Below, in pieces: positions 1-6,403 of a stretch of 9,107 nt of DNA (position 1 is the first letter of the stretch; every line of letters starts with the position of its first letter). The stretch comes from Chloroflexota bacterium (GTDB lineage Bacteria; Chloroflexota; Anaerolineae; UBA7937; JACPPX01). The stretch covers positions 1-9,107 of the forward strand of contig JACPWV010000094.1 in assembly GCA_016196905.1 (NCBI GenBank). Reading direction: 5' to 3'. The notes below the pieces were generated by a model. It searched no databases. It was not told the DNA's origin and saw only the letters and a program-made list of their open reading frames with translations. Position numbers and translations under genes: made by a program.

Positions 1-138
1 CCTGGATTCACCAGGGCCCGTTCGGTTGGCGGCTCCGGAGGGATTTTCGCGCGGCGCCAGTCCGGTCCCGCTCTCACCCCAATGGGGACTCTCTGCTCGG
101 CGACAGCCGCCTACTCGTCTCCATCCTCGCCTTTGTTG
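1..138 (-). promoter_or_regulatory. T-box leader, Stem I and linker (3' part beyond the window), likely Ile-specific
   Basis: Read on the minus strand, this is a T-box riboswitch, which senses uncharged tRNA and controls aminoacyl-tRNA synthetase or amino-acid genes. The hallmarks appear in the right order: GAGTA (the AGTA box of the specifier loop, 116-112), the AG-bulge sequence AGAGAG (94-89), the apical GNUGNRA motif as GGTGAGA (78-72), GCGAAAATC on the 3' side of the specifier loop (50-42) and CCGGAGCC after it. Helices GGAG/CTCC (122-119 with 40-37) and GCGG/CCGC (110-107 with 54-51) flank the specifier loop. By analogy with glyQS leaders (GAA, one base, then the codon) the specifier is ATC at 44-42, isoleucine. 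The base after it is C rather than the usual purine, so the specificity is less certain than the class. The antiterminator and regulated gene lie off the left edge. The hairpin CCTGG/CCAGG (15-1) lies in the linker. Confidence 0.87.
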
Positions 139-144
139 ACGATT

Positions 145-173
145 ACTATGCCATAAAGAGACCCGATTGTCAA
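145..173 (-). promoter_or_regulatory. Promoter of the T-box leader transcript
   Basis: On the minus strand, TTGACA (173-168) is a perfect -35 box. A 17-bp spacer separates it from CATAGT (150-145), a 4/6 match to the -10 consensus. Transcription would begin near 138, a few bases before T-box Stem I starts. This agreement supports both calls. The promoter begins only about 20 bp after the stop codon of the upstream lipoprotein gene, so the T-box gene is independently transcribed. Confidence 0.75.
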
Positions 174-194
174 CCCTTCGACCCGTTTTATGGG

Positions 195-1382
195 TCAAGA
201 CCTGCGGGAAAGCCGCAGGACCCAGATGTTCGACTCGGCCCGCTCCGCGTCCTGGCGGAAGAAGGCAATACGGGTTCCGTCCGGCGACCAGGCCGGAGAC
301 CAGTCGCTAAGGTTGCTGTCGGCCTGGAGAATGACGGGTTGCTCTGAGGGGGCCACAGCGGCCGCCATGGCCTCGGCCTCCTGGGAGCTGATGGGATGCC
401 GAGTGAGAGGTGTTCGCTGTGAGCCGTCGGGCCGCATGGCCCAGATCTCCAAAGATTCATGGCGGACGGTGAGGAGCGGTTGCCCCTGATCATCCCGTCG
501 GACCACGAACTCGGTCAACGGCCGATCGACGAAGGCAATCCATTCGCCGTCGGGTGACCAGGCCGGCTCACGGCCGGGACCCAGGGATCTTTCTTCCCCC
601 GTCTCCAGGTCCAGGATGAAGATCTCCGCACCGAATTCAGGTTCCTCCCGGGTCCTGACCAAGGCGATCTCCCGGCCATCGGGAGACCAAGAAGGCTCCT
701 GCCCTTCGGTCAATCGGCGGGCAACGCTTCCATCGCGCTGGATGACCCAGATCGTGCTGTGAACGATGAAGCCGTGCCCCTCCGGTCGGGGCTCGATGAT
801 CTCCTGGGTATAAGCGATCTGCTTTCCATCCAGAGACCAAGCGGGGCTGACGGTATAGACGGTATCCGAGTCCTCCGAGGTGATGAGCCTCTCCAAGCCC
901 GAGCCGTCGGCCCTGGCCTCCCACAGGTCGATCCCCTGGGCCCCGCCCTGGTAGAACGCCAGCCGCTCCTCATCGGGCGACCAGGCCGGCTCCCGAATGT
1001 AACTGAACCCGGGGCCGACCAGCACCCGATGAGCGTCGCTCCCTTCAGCGTTCATGATCCAGAGGGTATCCCGCTCCACGCCATCCAGGATCTCGCTGAG
1101 AGCAAAGGCGATCCGCTTCCCATCGGGGGACCAAGTGGGATGCGCTGCGGATCCGCTCTCCGAGGTGATCTCCCCCTCCCGCAGGGTGGCGAAGTGAGTG
1201 CGCTGCATCTCTTCCTGCACCCCGAGGGAAATGACGGCTGAATTCGGTGAACTCAATGCTGAGATGCCGGTGGTCGGCGCTGGCCTCTCCGCGACTCGAT
1301 CCCCGAAGGGTCCACAAGCGCTGAGAAGAAAAGCGATGCCCAGCATCCGAAGTCTGGTCATCTTCACCGGGGTGATCCTCAT
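195..1382 (-). CDS. Lipoprotein with TolB-like six-bladed beta-propeller
   Basis: A 395-residue protein built from WD40-like/PD40 repeats. The signature xWSPDGxxIAF occurs six times, at about residues 83-93, 133-143, 180-190 (WSLDG), 230-240, 274-284 and 364-374, which predicts a six-bladed propeller like the C-terminal domain of TolB. Such domains usually act as scaffolds for protein contacts; no catalytic motif is visible. The N-terminus is a lipoprotein signal: a hydrophobic stretch ending in LSAC with the lipidated Cys at residue 23, so the mature protein should be anchored outside the cytoplasmic membrane. Loops between blades vary in length, the longest before blade six. The ATG at 1382 has only a weak upstream purine run; an ATG at 1361 (residue 8) would still give an intact signal peptide. 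The gene starts only about 12 bases after the U-run of the upstream structured RNA, so its transcription probably depends on readthrough there. It is not the canonical tolB of a Tol-Pal operon: no tol genes are adjacent. The exact role is unknown. Confidence 0.85.
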   Translation of the reverse strand: MRITPVKMTRLRMLGIAFLLSACGPFGDRVAERPAPTTGISALSSPNSAVISLGVQEEMQRTHFATLREGEITSESGSAAHPTWSPDGKRIAFALSEILDGVERDTLWIMNAEGSDAHRVLVGPGFSYIREPAWSPDEERLAFYQGGAQGIDLWEARADGSGLERLITSEDSDTVYTVSPAWSLDGKQIAYTQEIIEPRPEGHGFIVHSTIWVIQRDGSVARRLTEGQEPSWSPDGREIALVRTREEPEFGAEIFILDLETGEERSLGPGREPAWSPDGEWIAFVDRPLTEFVVRRDDQGQPLLTVRHESLEIWAMRPDGSQRTPLTRHPISSQEAEAMAAAVAPSEQPVILQADSNLSDWSPAWSPDGTRIAFFRQDAERAESNIWVLRLSRRS

Positions 1383-1393
1383 CTCGCTTCTGC

Positions 1394-1425
1394 AAACAAA
1401 AAACGCACCCCACGGTGTCGTGTGC
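1394..1425 (-). terminator. Intrinsic terminator at the 3' end of the structured RNA
   Basis: On the minus strand, GCAC-ACG pairs with CGT-(GGG)-GTGC and is followed by G, six T residues (1403-1398), G and three more T. The same bases are also the 3' half of the long closing stem of the RNA at 1397-1597, so the local terminator hairpin and the long-range stem compete. It sits directly before the lipoprotein gene, so termination cannot be complete if that gene is expressed from this promoter. Confidence 0.55.
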
Positions 1426-1597
1426 TACACGCCTTTGATCCTGCACAAAGCAGGTGGGTGCCTACCTTCGGGTTCTGCCCTTCCCGATGAGCGGAACTGA
1501 GTTCCTCGGGCGAGCGGACATCCCCCTCTGAGCTCGGCCCCATGAATTCGAGTGTTGGTCAAAGGGTGTTTCGCATCACGCGCACCGCAGGGCACGC
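1397..1597 (-). ncRNA. ssrS: Structured ~200-nt RNA, best candidate 6S RNA (ssrS)
   Basis: No coding potential is evident, but the whole segment folds into one long interrupted hairpin. The first bases (1596-1583) pair with the last bases before the U-run (1417-1404) in 14 consecutive pairs including G-U. Further in, CGTG (1580-1577) pairs with CACG (1422-1419), ACAC (1569-1566) with GTGT (1430-1427) and CCTTTGA (1565-1559) with TCAAAGG (1438-1432). A large internal bubble follows. Its 3' side carries a small hairpin, CCTGC/GCAGG (1454-1440), and the apical arm ends in CCCGA/TCGGG around GGAAC-TCA-GTTCC. Closing stem, central bubble with a small 3'-side hairpin, apical arm and a length near 200 nt are the known architecture of 6S RNA, which binds the housekeeping RNA polymerase holoenzyme by mimicking open promoter DNA. 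A promoter lies at exactly the right distance. The alternative is a cis-acting leader of the following lipoprotein gene. The class assignment rests on architecture, not sequence identity. Confidence 0.62.
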
Positions 1598-1603
1598 ACA
1601 GCC

Positions 1604-1632
1604 ATCATAGCACAAAAGCCTTTTTTTGACAA
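1604..1632 (-). promoter_or_regulatory. Promoter of the 6S-like RNA
   Basis: On the minus strand, TTGTCA (1632-1627) is followed by exactly 17 bp and TATGAT (1609-1604). Both boxes match the housekeeping consensus at five of six positions. The predicted start, about 1597, falls within a base or so of the first paired nucleotide of the downstream RNA. The promoter begins 13 bp after the aspS stop codon; I see no separate terminator for aspS. Confidence 0.8.
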
Positions 1633-1645
1633 GGCCTTGCCAAAA

Positions 1646-3418
1646 TTAACCCGGGTCGGGGGGAAGATCCAACTTGAGATGCAGTTCACGAAGTTGCGCC
1701 TCGTCCACCGGGGCGGGGGCCCTAAAAGTGAGATCTCGACCCTGGATGGTCTTGGGGAAAGCGATCACTTCCCGAATGTTCTCCTCACCCGCTAGGAGTG
1801 CCACCAGGCGATCGATGCCTGACGCGATGCCGCCGTGAGGGGGAGCGCCATAATCGAGAGCGGCCAGAAAGTGGCCAAATCTTTCCTCCCTCTGTTCATC
1901 GGAAAGGCCGATCATCCGAAAAACGCGCTCTTGCAAAGCCCGCTGGTAAATTCGGATGCTCCCTCCAGCAATCTCCCAGCCGTTACAGATAAGATCGTGA
2001 GAGACTCCGCGCACCTTGTGCGGCTCCGTGTCCAACAGAGGAACGTCCTCAGACATCGGCAGGGTGAAGGGATGGGGCTCGAACTCCCAGCGTTCCAATT
2101 CCTCGTTCCAGGTCATGAGGGGCTTCTCTAGGATCCAGGCGAAGGACAGAATCTGGCCATCGAGGAGATTTAGGCGTCGAGCCATCTCCAGCCGCAGCCC
2201 TCCGAGGGCGCGGGCGACCGTCGGCGGCTGGTCGGCCACCATCAACACAAGATCGCCCGGCTGGGCCCCGCTTTGCAGGAGCAGGCCCTCTTTGTCCTGG
2301 GGACTCAGATGCTTGGCCAGGGGAGAGCGGATCTCCTGGTCGGCTACCACCGCCAGGCTGAGCAGGCCCTGGGCCCCCTCAGCCTTGGCCAGCGCGGTGA
2401 GCTCCTCGATCTGGCGTCGCGAGTAGCCGGCACCACCCGGCGTGCGGATGGCTTTCACCTGCCCCCCGGTGGAGAGGGCCGTCTTGAATACCTCGAAGCG
2501 ACTGTGTTGGAACACCGGGGTGAGATCGATGAGTTCCATCCCGAAGCGCAGGTCGGGCTTGTCGCTGCCAAATCGCTGGATGGCTTCGTGATAGGTCAGG
2601 CGCCGGAAGGGTTTCTCCAAGATGCGCCGATCCGTCTCCCCCTCCACCACCGAGATGAAGAGCTCCTCGGTGAGGCGTAGGATGTCCGCCTGCTCCACAA
2701 AAGACATCTCCAGGTCCAATTGGGTGAACTCCGGCTGGCGATCCGCTCGCGGGTCCTCGTCGCGAAAACAGCGCGCGATTTGGTAATAGCGATCGATCCC
2801 CGCCACCATCAACAATTGCTTCAACTGCTGCGGGGACTGGGGGAGTGCGTAGAACTGGCCGGGGTGGATGCGACTGGGCACGAGGTAATCGCGAGCCCCT
2901 TCAGGCGTGCTTTTGATCAAAATCGGCGTCTCAACCTCAACGAAATCCCGGGCGTTCAGGAACGCGCGCATGTGGCTCACCACCCGATGCCGGAGGAGCA
3001 GCCGCGCCTGCATCTCGGGACGGCGCAGGTCCAGATAGCGATAGCGCAGCCGCAGCGCTTCGTCCTGGGTCGTCTCATCGCTGATGTAGAAGGGCGGCGT
3101 CGTGGATTCGTTCAGGATCTCCAGCCGCTCAACGGCCACCTCAATCGAGCCGGTGGCCAGTTCGGGGTTGGGCTGGGGTCGAGGCCGCACCTCGCCCTCC
3201 GCACGCAGCACGTGCTCGGCGCGCAGGCGGGAGGCTAGCCCATGGGCCTCCGCGGAGAGACGCGGGTCAAAAACCAGTTGGGTGATCCCATAGCGATCGC
3301 GCAGATCGATGAAGATCAAACCCCCGTGGTCGCGCCGACGCTGGACCCAGCCGGTCAAGGTCACCTGGGAGCGGATATGGGGTGCGCCTAATTCGCCGCA
3401 GGTATGCGTCCTCAACAA
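1646..3418 (-). CDS. aspS: Aspartyl-tRNA synthetase, probably non-discriminating (Asp-tRNA Asp/Asn ligase)
   Basis: A full-length, 590-residue bacterial-type AspRS that attaches aspartate to tRNA in the cytoplasm. The N-terminal OB-fold anticodon-binding domain (about 1-105) contains GWVQRRRDHGG. Class II catalytic motifs follow: motif 2 RCFRDEDPRADRQPEFTQ (216-233, with Arg217), the bacterial GAD insertion at about 280-420, EPHPFT (447-452) and motif 3 GIASGIDRLVALL (530-542). Residue 31 is His. His at this position is known from non-discriminating AspRS such as that of Pseudomonas, whereas Leu is typical of discriminating enzymes like E. coli's. This suggests the enzyme also makes Asp-tRNA(Asn) for GatCAB amidation; that is inference. 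The start is TTG: two consecutive TTG codons (3418, 3415) follow GGAGG (3427-3423), and the second has the better 7-base spacing. It lies 72 bp after the HD-domain gene with no clear promoter between them, so co-transcription is likely. Confidence 0.97.
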   Translation of the reverse strand: MLRTHTCGELGAPHIRSQVTLTGWVQRRRDHGGLIFIDLRDRYGITQLVFDPRLSAEAHGLASRLRAEHVLRAEGEVRPRPQPNPELATGSIEVAVERLEILNESTTPPFYISDETTQDEALRLRYRYLDLRRPEMQARLLLRHRVVSHMRAFLNARDFVEVETPILIKSTPEGARDYLVPSRIHPGQFYALPQSPQQLKQLLMVAGIDRYYQIARCFRDEDPRADRQPEFTQLDLEMSFVEQADILRLTEELFISVVEGETDRRILEKPFRRLTYHEAIQRFGSDKPDLRFGMELIDLTPVFQHSRFEVFKTALSTGGQVKAIRTPGGAGYSRRQIEELTALAKAEGAQGLLSLAVVADQEIRSPLAKHLSPQDKEGLLLQSGAQPGDLVLMVADQPPTVARALGGLRLEMARRLNLLDGQILSFAWILEKPLMTWNEELERWEFEPHPFTLPMSEDVPLLDTEPHKVRGVSHDLICNGWEIAGGSIRIYQRALQERVFRMIGLSDEQREERFGHFLAALDYGAPPHGGIASGIDRLVALLAGEENIREVIAFPKTIQGRDLTFRAPAPVDEAQLRELHLKLDLPPDPG

Positions 3419-3490
3419 CGGCCCTCCTTCGATCCCTCGGATGGTGAGTCTCCTCTGGGTCCGACATCCCCAAGTCCGACCGGCCAGGGC

Positions 3491-4195
3491 TCAGAACAGC
3501 TTGTGGTCGTTGATGATCAAGGCAAATTCACAGTTCAGGAAGCGGGTCGCCCGCCGCGTCATCAGCATCCGCGAAGTGAAAATCTCGAAGTACTCCATGA
3601 CCTGGGAGATCTGCGTATCCACGTCCAATTCCAGAGTGATGGTCTTTTTCTCTCCGTCGACTCGCACGAAGGACCGCGTGGCTGCATAGTTCACTCGATC
3701 GTGGATATCGAAGGAAAGTTTGTCCGGGTTCTGCACCCGCGAGCGGTGCACATCGGACTTGTCCGCGATGATCAGCGCTGCGGAGATCTCGCTCAGCGGA
3801 TCCCCCCGCTCCTCTTCGTGGTTTCCAATCGCGCCCATGATGGCGGCGCTCTCCGCAGGATCCATCCCCAAGCGCCTCAGCACATCGCGGGCGATGAGCG
3901 CGCCGGACTGAGCATGGCCCTCGCGATGGATGGCGTTGCCGATATCGTGGAGGAAGCCGGCGATCTCAGCCAACTCGGCCGTTCGCTGGGGATAGCCCAG
4001 GCGTAACAAGATATTATGAGCGATGTTCCCCACCAGGCTGGCGTGGCGCTGGCCGTGTTCGGTGAAACCCTTGGCTTTGAGCTGGTGGTTGGCCGCCTCC
4101 AGCAGCGCGCTGACCTCGGGATCCCCACGCACCTCAGCGGCAGTCACCGACCGCGCCACCTCCACTTTGAGCGAGGTTCGATTCGATTTGGCCAT
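3491..4195 (-). CDS. HD-domain metal-dependent phosphohydrolase
   Basis: A soluble 234-residue protein with an HD superfamily domain in its middle. The metal-ligand pattern is visible: His51 in [11 protein letters not shown], His83-Asp84 in [10 protein letters not shown], His126 in IGNHEEE and Asp145 in [13 protein letters not shown]; His90 and His94 are extra candidates. HD proteins hydrolyse phosphomonoesters or phosphodiesters (nucleotides, (p)ppGpp, cyclic dinucleotides); the substrate cannot be read from this sequence. There are no HD-GYP residues and no RelA/SpoT synthetase domain. The last 70 residues ([15 protein letters not shown]...) look like a beta-rich C-terminal cap. The start chosen is ATG at 4195; an in-frame GTG at 4198 overlaps the Shine-Dalgarno AGGAGG (4203-4198). 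That SD leaves only two bases before ATG, an unusually tight spacing. It begins 19 bp after the membrane-protein gene and precedes aspS, so an operon is likely. Confidence 0.88.
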   Translation of the reverse strand: MAKSNRTSLKVEVARSVTAAEVRGDPEVSALLEAANHQLKAKGFTEHGQRHASLVGNIAHNILLRLGYPQRTAELAEIAGFLHDIGNAIHREGHAQSGALIARDVLRRLGMDPAESAAIMGAIGNHEEERGDPLSEISAALIIADKSDVHRSRVQNPDKLSFDIHDRVNYAATRSFVRVDGEKKTITLELDVDTQISQVMEYFEIFTSRMLMTRRATRFLNCEFALIINDHKLF

Positions 4196-4214
4196 CACCT
4201 CCTACCTCTCCCCC

Positions 4215-5138
4215 CTATAGGGCCAGAGAGAGCGCCGCCAGCAGCATGACCGCCATGACATAAGGCTGGGTGCGCCGCCGATACCAGGGACCGTCGCGGC
4301 GGCGAGCCAAGACGGTTTGCCAGAGCCCCTGGGGCAGGTAGAGCAGCCCGGCGATGCCTGCCAGCACCGGCTCCCGAGCCGCGATCAGGGCAGCGATCCC
4401 TACCCCCTGCGCGGTGTTCAACGCTCGGCCGCCGGCCTGGAGCTGGCCACGCTCCAAATGCTGATGGCCATACATCGCCAGCACATAAAGGCCCGACCAC
4501 AACAGGGCCTGAGCATGCATCCCGATGCCAACCGTCAGGGTCGATGATAAAGCTCCCCAGGACGGACCACCCAAAGCCGCGTATCCCAGCAGCCAGGGGA
4601 TGGCCCCGCGCTGGGCCACGGCCAGCTGCCAGCTGGCGGGGAGGCCGCGCCTTCGCCTCCCAAATTCCACGGCCAGCAGGCTGAGGGCGGCCAGCGCGAT
4701 GAGGGTGGGCGAAGGGCCCAAAGTTAAGGCCAGAGCCAGGGCAAAGACCACTGCCAGTCCCCACCCTATCCAGGCCTCGCGTACGCTGGAGGGGAGGGCA
4801 CGCCAATGGCCCCAGTTTCGCTGAACCCAAAGCAGGGTTCGATGCCCCGGCGATCCGGGCAGGGTGAAAGGCAGGGAGACGCGGGGAGCGCGCGGCACAA
4901 TGCGCTGGTCATGGGGTGGGGTGCTGGCCAGGGTCATGGACTGAGACCAGATCCCGCCCAGGAAGACATCCGCTAATAGGATGGACAGGGCGAAGGGGAG
5001 CACCGCTTCTAGACCCAGGACGAAGCCCCGCGAGGCCAGCGCCCCGCAGAGCACCGCCCAGCCAGGTCCCAATTCGAGGAACGATCTCGCTTCCAGAAGC
5101 AGAGGGTACCCTGGTTGCCATTCTCCTTCTCGCTCCAT
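4215..5138 (-). CDS. Multi-pass membrane protein of unknown function
   Basis: A 307-residue hydrophobic protein I do not recognise. Likely membrane segments lie at about 26-68 (one or two), 126-147, 149-166, 179-198, 204-230, 245-285 (two) and 291-307. A basic loop, GRRRRG (160-165 region), and a basic stretch near 279-290 (ARRRDGPWYRRR) suggest cytoplasmic sides by the positive-inside rule. A polar loop of about 55 residues lies at 70-125. GHQHLERGQLQAGGRALN (224-241) is the most conserved-looking polar segment, but I cannot tie it to a family. It has some resemblance in composition to UbiA-like or exporter integral proteins, without their Asp-rich motifs. The start is ATG at 5138, preceded by GGGGA; an upstream in-frame TTG at 5156 lies inside a TATAAT box and is unlikely. 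The gene sits between the bactofilin-like gene (51 bp upstream) and the HD gene. Confidence 0.72.
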   Translation of the reverse strand: MEREGEWQPGYPLLLEARSFLELGPGWAVLCGALASRGFVLGLEAVLPFALSILLADVFLGGIWSQSMTLASTPPHDQRIVPRAPRVSLPFTLPGSPGHRTLLWVQRNWGHWRALPSSVREAWIGWGLAVVFALALALTLGPSPTLIALAALSLLAVEFGRRRRGLPASWQLAVAQRGAIPWLLGYAALGGPSWGALSSTLTVGIGMHAQALLWSGLYVLAMYGHQHLERGQLQAGGRALNTAQGVGIAALIAAREPVLAGIAGLLYLPQGLWQTVLARRRDGPWYRRRTQPYVMAVMLLAALSLAL

Positions 5139-5155
5139 GACGATTCCCCGGGCCA

Positions 5156-5161
5156 ATTATA
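5156..5161 (-). promoter_or_regulatory. Perfect -10 box TATAAT before the membrane-protein gene
   Basis: TATAAT on the minus strand (5161-5156), preceded by TTG, lies 17 bp before the ATG at 5138. No good -35 box is found 16-18 bp upstream, so this is either a weak internal promoter or chance. If active it would give a transcript with a leader of about ten bases. Confidence 0.4.
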
Positions 5162-5188
5162 CAATCGATCGATAGATGCCGGCCTAAC

Positions 5189-6184
5189 TCACCGCCTAGC
5201 GCGGCGCCGGACTCGGCGCGCTGGCGCGGGCGAGGCTGAGGCTGCAGCCGGGTAGAATCGCGTTCCGAAGCGAGAGAGCAAAGTCGCGCCCACCCCCCAA
5301 GCGCCCGCCCCCAGCCCGAACAGGAACCCGAAACAGGGAGCCGCGGCGATGAGGGAGAGAAGTGCGACGCCCAAGCCCCCCGCCCATAAAGGCGAGAGAT
5401 CTCCTCTCCGGGCGGCCCCCAGGACCCGCTCGCCCACCACGAGCCCCAGGGCGGTCCAACCGTAAAGGAATACTCCGATCAGCCCCGCCAGAAGGATCGC
5501 CGCCAAGGGGACAGTGCACACCAAAACCACTAAAAGGAGGAGGCTCGGTATGGCCAGGAGGCCAACCACTACGCCCAAGCCCAGGCTGGGCCCTGGGGAG
5601 GAGAGAGCGGTGGCCCCCACCGTGCGCACCTGCGCTGGCCACAAAGCGATGACCACCAATGCCAAGGCCACCAGGGCGGCCAGGGTGAGGACGACGGAGA
5701 CCAGGTTGACAAAGCCGCCTAGACCAAAGGGGGTCACAAAGGGAAAGCGACCGAATACCACGGTAGGCGGGGCGAAGATACGACCGAAGCGCAGGGAGAT
5801 CCCCTGACCCTGCTGAATCTGTCCCCCCACTTGAGCCCCCGCGGAGCGATGAACTCGCCCCACACCGCTGACCACGTCGCCGCCGACGCGGGCGCTGGGG
5901 CCCAGCCCAACCTGGCCCAGCGCGGCGATGACATCCCCCGCCACAGTGCCTGCCACGCTGACATCGCCCTGCACCGCGACCAGGCTTCCGCGAACGATCC
6001 CCTCCTCCTCAACTCCCACCGGCCCACTCAAGACGATCAAATCCCCGTTGACTTCGTCGCCCTCTTCTACCCGATACCCACCGGACCAAATGATGAGACC
6101 TCCTCCATCCTGGGCCGAGGCCGGCGGAATCAGAATGCCGGTCAAGGACCAAGCCATAGCGATCGCTAAAGCCAGGCGCTTCAT
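5189..6184 (-). CDS. Secreted bactofilin-like beta-helix protein with C-terminal membrane domain
   Basis: A 331-residue protein in three parts. Residues 1-24 form a signal peptide ending PASAQ. Residues about 30-125 carry short repeats with G-D-V/L spacing (GDEVNGDLIVLSG, GSLVAVQGDVSVAG, VAGDVIAALGQV, VGGDVVSGVG) typical of the right-handed beta-helix of polymer-forming bactofilin-like domains. Residues about 158-304 hold four to five membrane segments (160-182, 200-222, 224-250, 264-290, possibly to 304). The tail is strongly basic (RRVRRRARR). With a signal peptide, the beta-helix should be outside the membrane, unlike classical cytoplasmic bactofilins. Such proteins are often annotated as polymer-forming cytoskeletal proteins; a cell-surface scaffold is the reasonable guess. 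I chose ATG at 6184 because it starts exactly at the signal peptide and follows GGGAGTG; a TTG at 6220 would add a non-signal-like extension. It has its own promoter about 145 bp upstream and heads the minus-strand operon. Confidence 0.83.
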   Translation of the reverse strand: MKRLALAIAMAWSLTGILIPPASAQDGGGLIIWSGGYRVEEGDEVNGDLIVLSGPVGVEEEGIVRGSLVAVQGDVSVAGTVAGDVIAALGQVGLGPSARVGGDVVSGVGRVHRSAGAQVGGQIQQGQGISLRFGRIFAPPTVVFGRFPFVTPFGLGGFVNLVSVVLTLAALVALALVVIALWPAQVRTVGATALSSPGPSLGLGVVVGLLAIPSLLLLVVLVCTVPLAAILLAGLIGVFLYGWTALGLVVGERVLGAARRGDLSPLWAGGLGVALLSLIAAAPCFGFLFGLGAGAWGVGATLLSRFGTRFYPAAASASPAPARRVRRRARR

Positions 6185-6329
6185 GATCACTCCCACTCCA
6201 CGGAGTCCACTGCGAGCCAAGCAGCAGATCTACCCTGAGATTTGTCCTCGGGGCCCTTAGCGAGCTGCACATCCCATCGATGTACAGTAAGGTCGGAAGC
6301 GGGTCCCCGGGCTCTACATCGCGGGCTCG
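6185..6329 (-). promoter_or_regulatory. Long 5' leader of the bactofilin-like gene, possibly structured
   Basis: The mRNA from the promoter at 6335-6363 has a leader of about 145 nt. Its first bases GCGAGCC (6330-6324) are exactly complementary to GGCTCGC (6218-6212) near the start codon. Between them GATGTA (6320-6315) can pair with TACATC (6284-6279) and GCAG (6268-6265) with CTGC (6224-6221), giving a possible three-way junction. ACTCC just after the closing stem can pair with GGAGT in the Shine-Dalgarno region. Perfect 6-7 bp matches are expected by chance at this length and GC content, so regulation is only suggested. It matches no riboswitch class I know. Confidence 0.3.
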
Positions 6330-6334
6330 CGTCC

Positions 6335-6363
6335 ATCATACTGGAGGGCCTCCAAATGGTCAA
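6335..6363 (-). promoter_or_regulatory. Promoter of the bactofilin-like operon
   Basis: On the minus strand TTGACC (6363-6358) is followed by exactly 17 bp and TATGAT (6340-6335). Both boxes are 5/6 consensus matches. The predicted start is near 6329. It diverges from the ssb promoter, with 40 bp between the two -35 boxes. Confidence 0.78.
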
Positions 6364-6381
6364 ATGGCACGTGTACCTTGG

Positions 6382-6399
6382 GCCACCGGGTGCCACCGG
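6382..6399. repeat. Direct repeat GCCACCGG, spaced one helical turn
   Basis: GCCACCGG occurs at 6382-6389 and again at 6392-6399, a 10-bp period that places both copies on the same face of the helix. The second copy ends five bases before the ssb -35 box and the pair lies between the two divergent promoters. This arrangement suits a regulator-binding site, but no regulator is identified. Confidence 0.45.
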
Positions 6400-6403
6400 T
6401 TAT

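Noticed and set aside
1404..1417. 13-base identity CACCGTGGGGTGC between the 6S-like RNA (minus) and 7479-7491 (plus)
   Set aside because: A single match of this length is about what chance gives in a GC-rich 9-kb window, and the flanks do not extend it.
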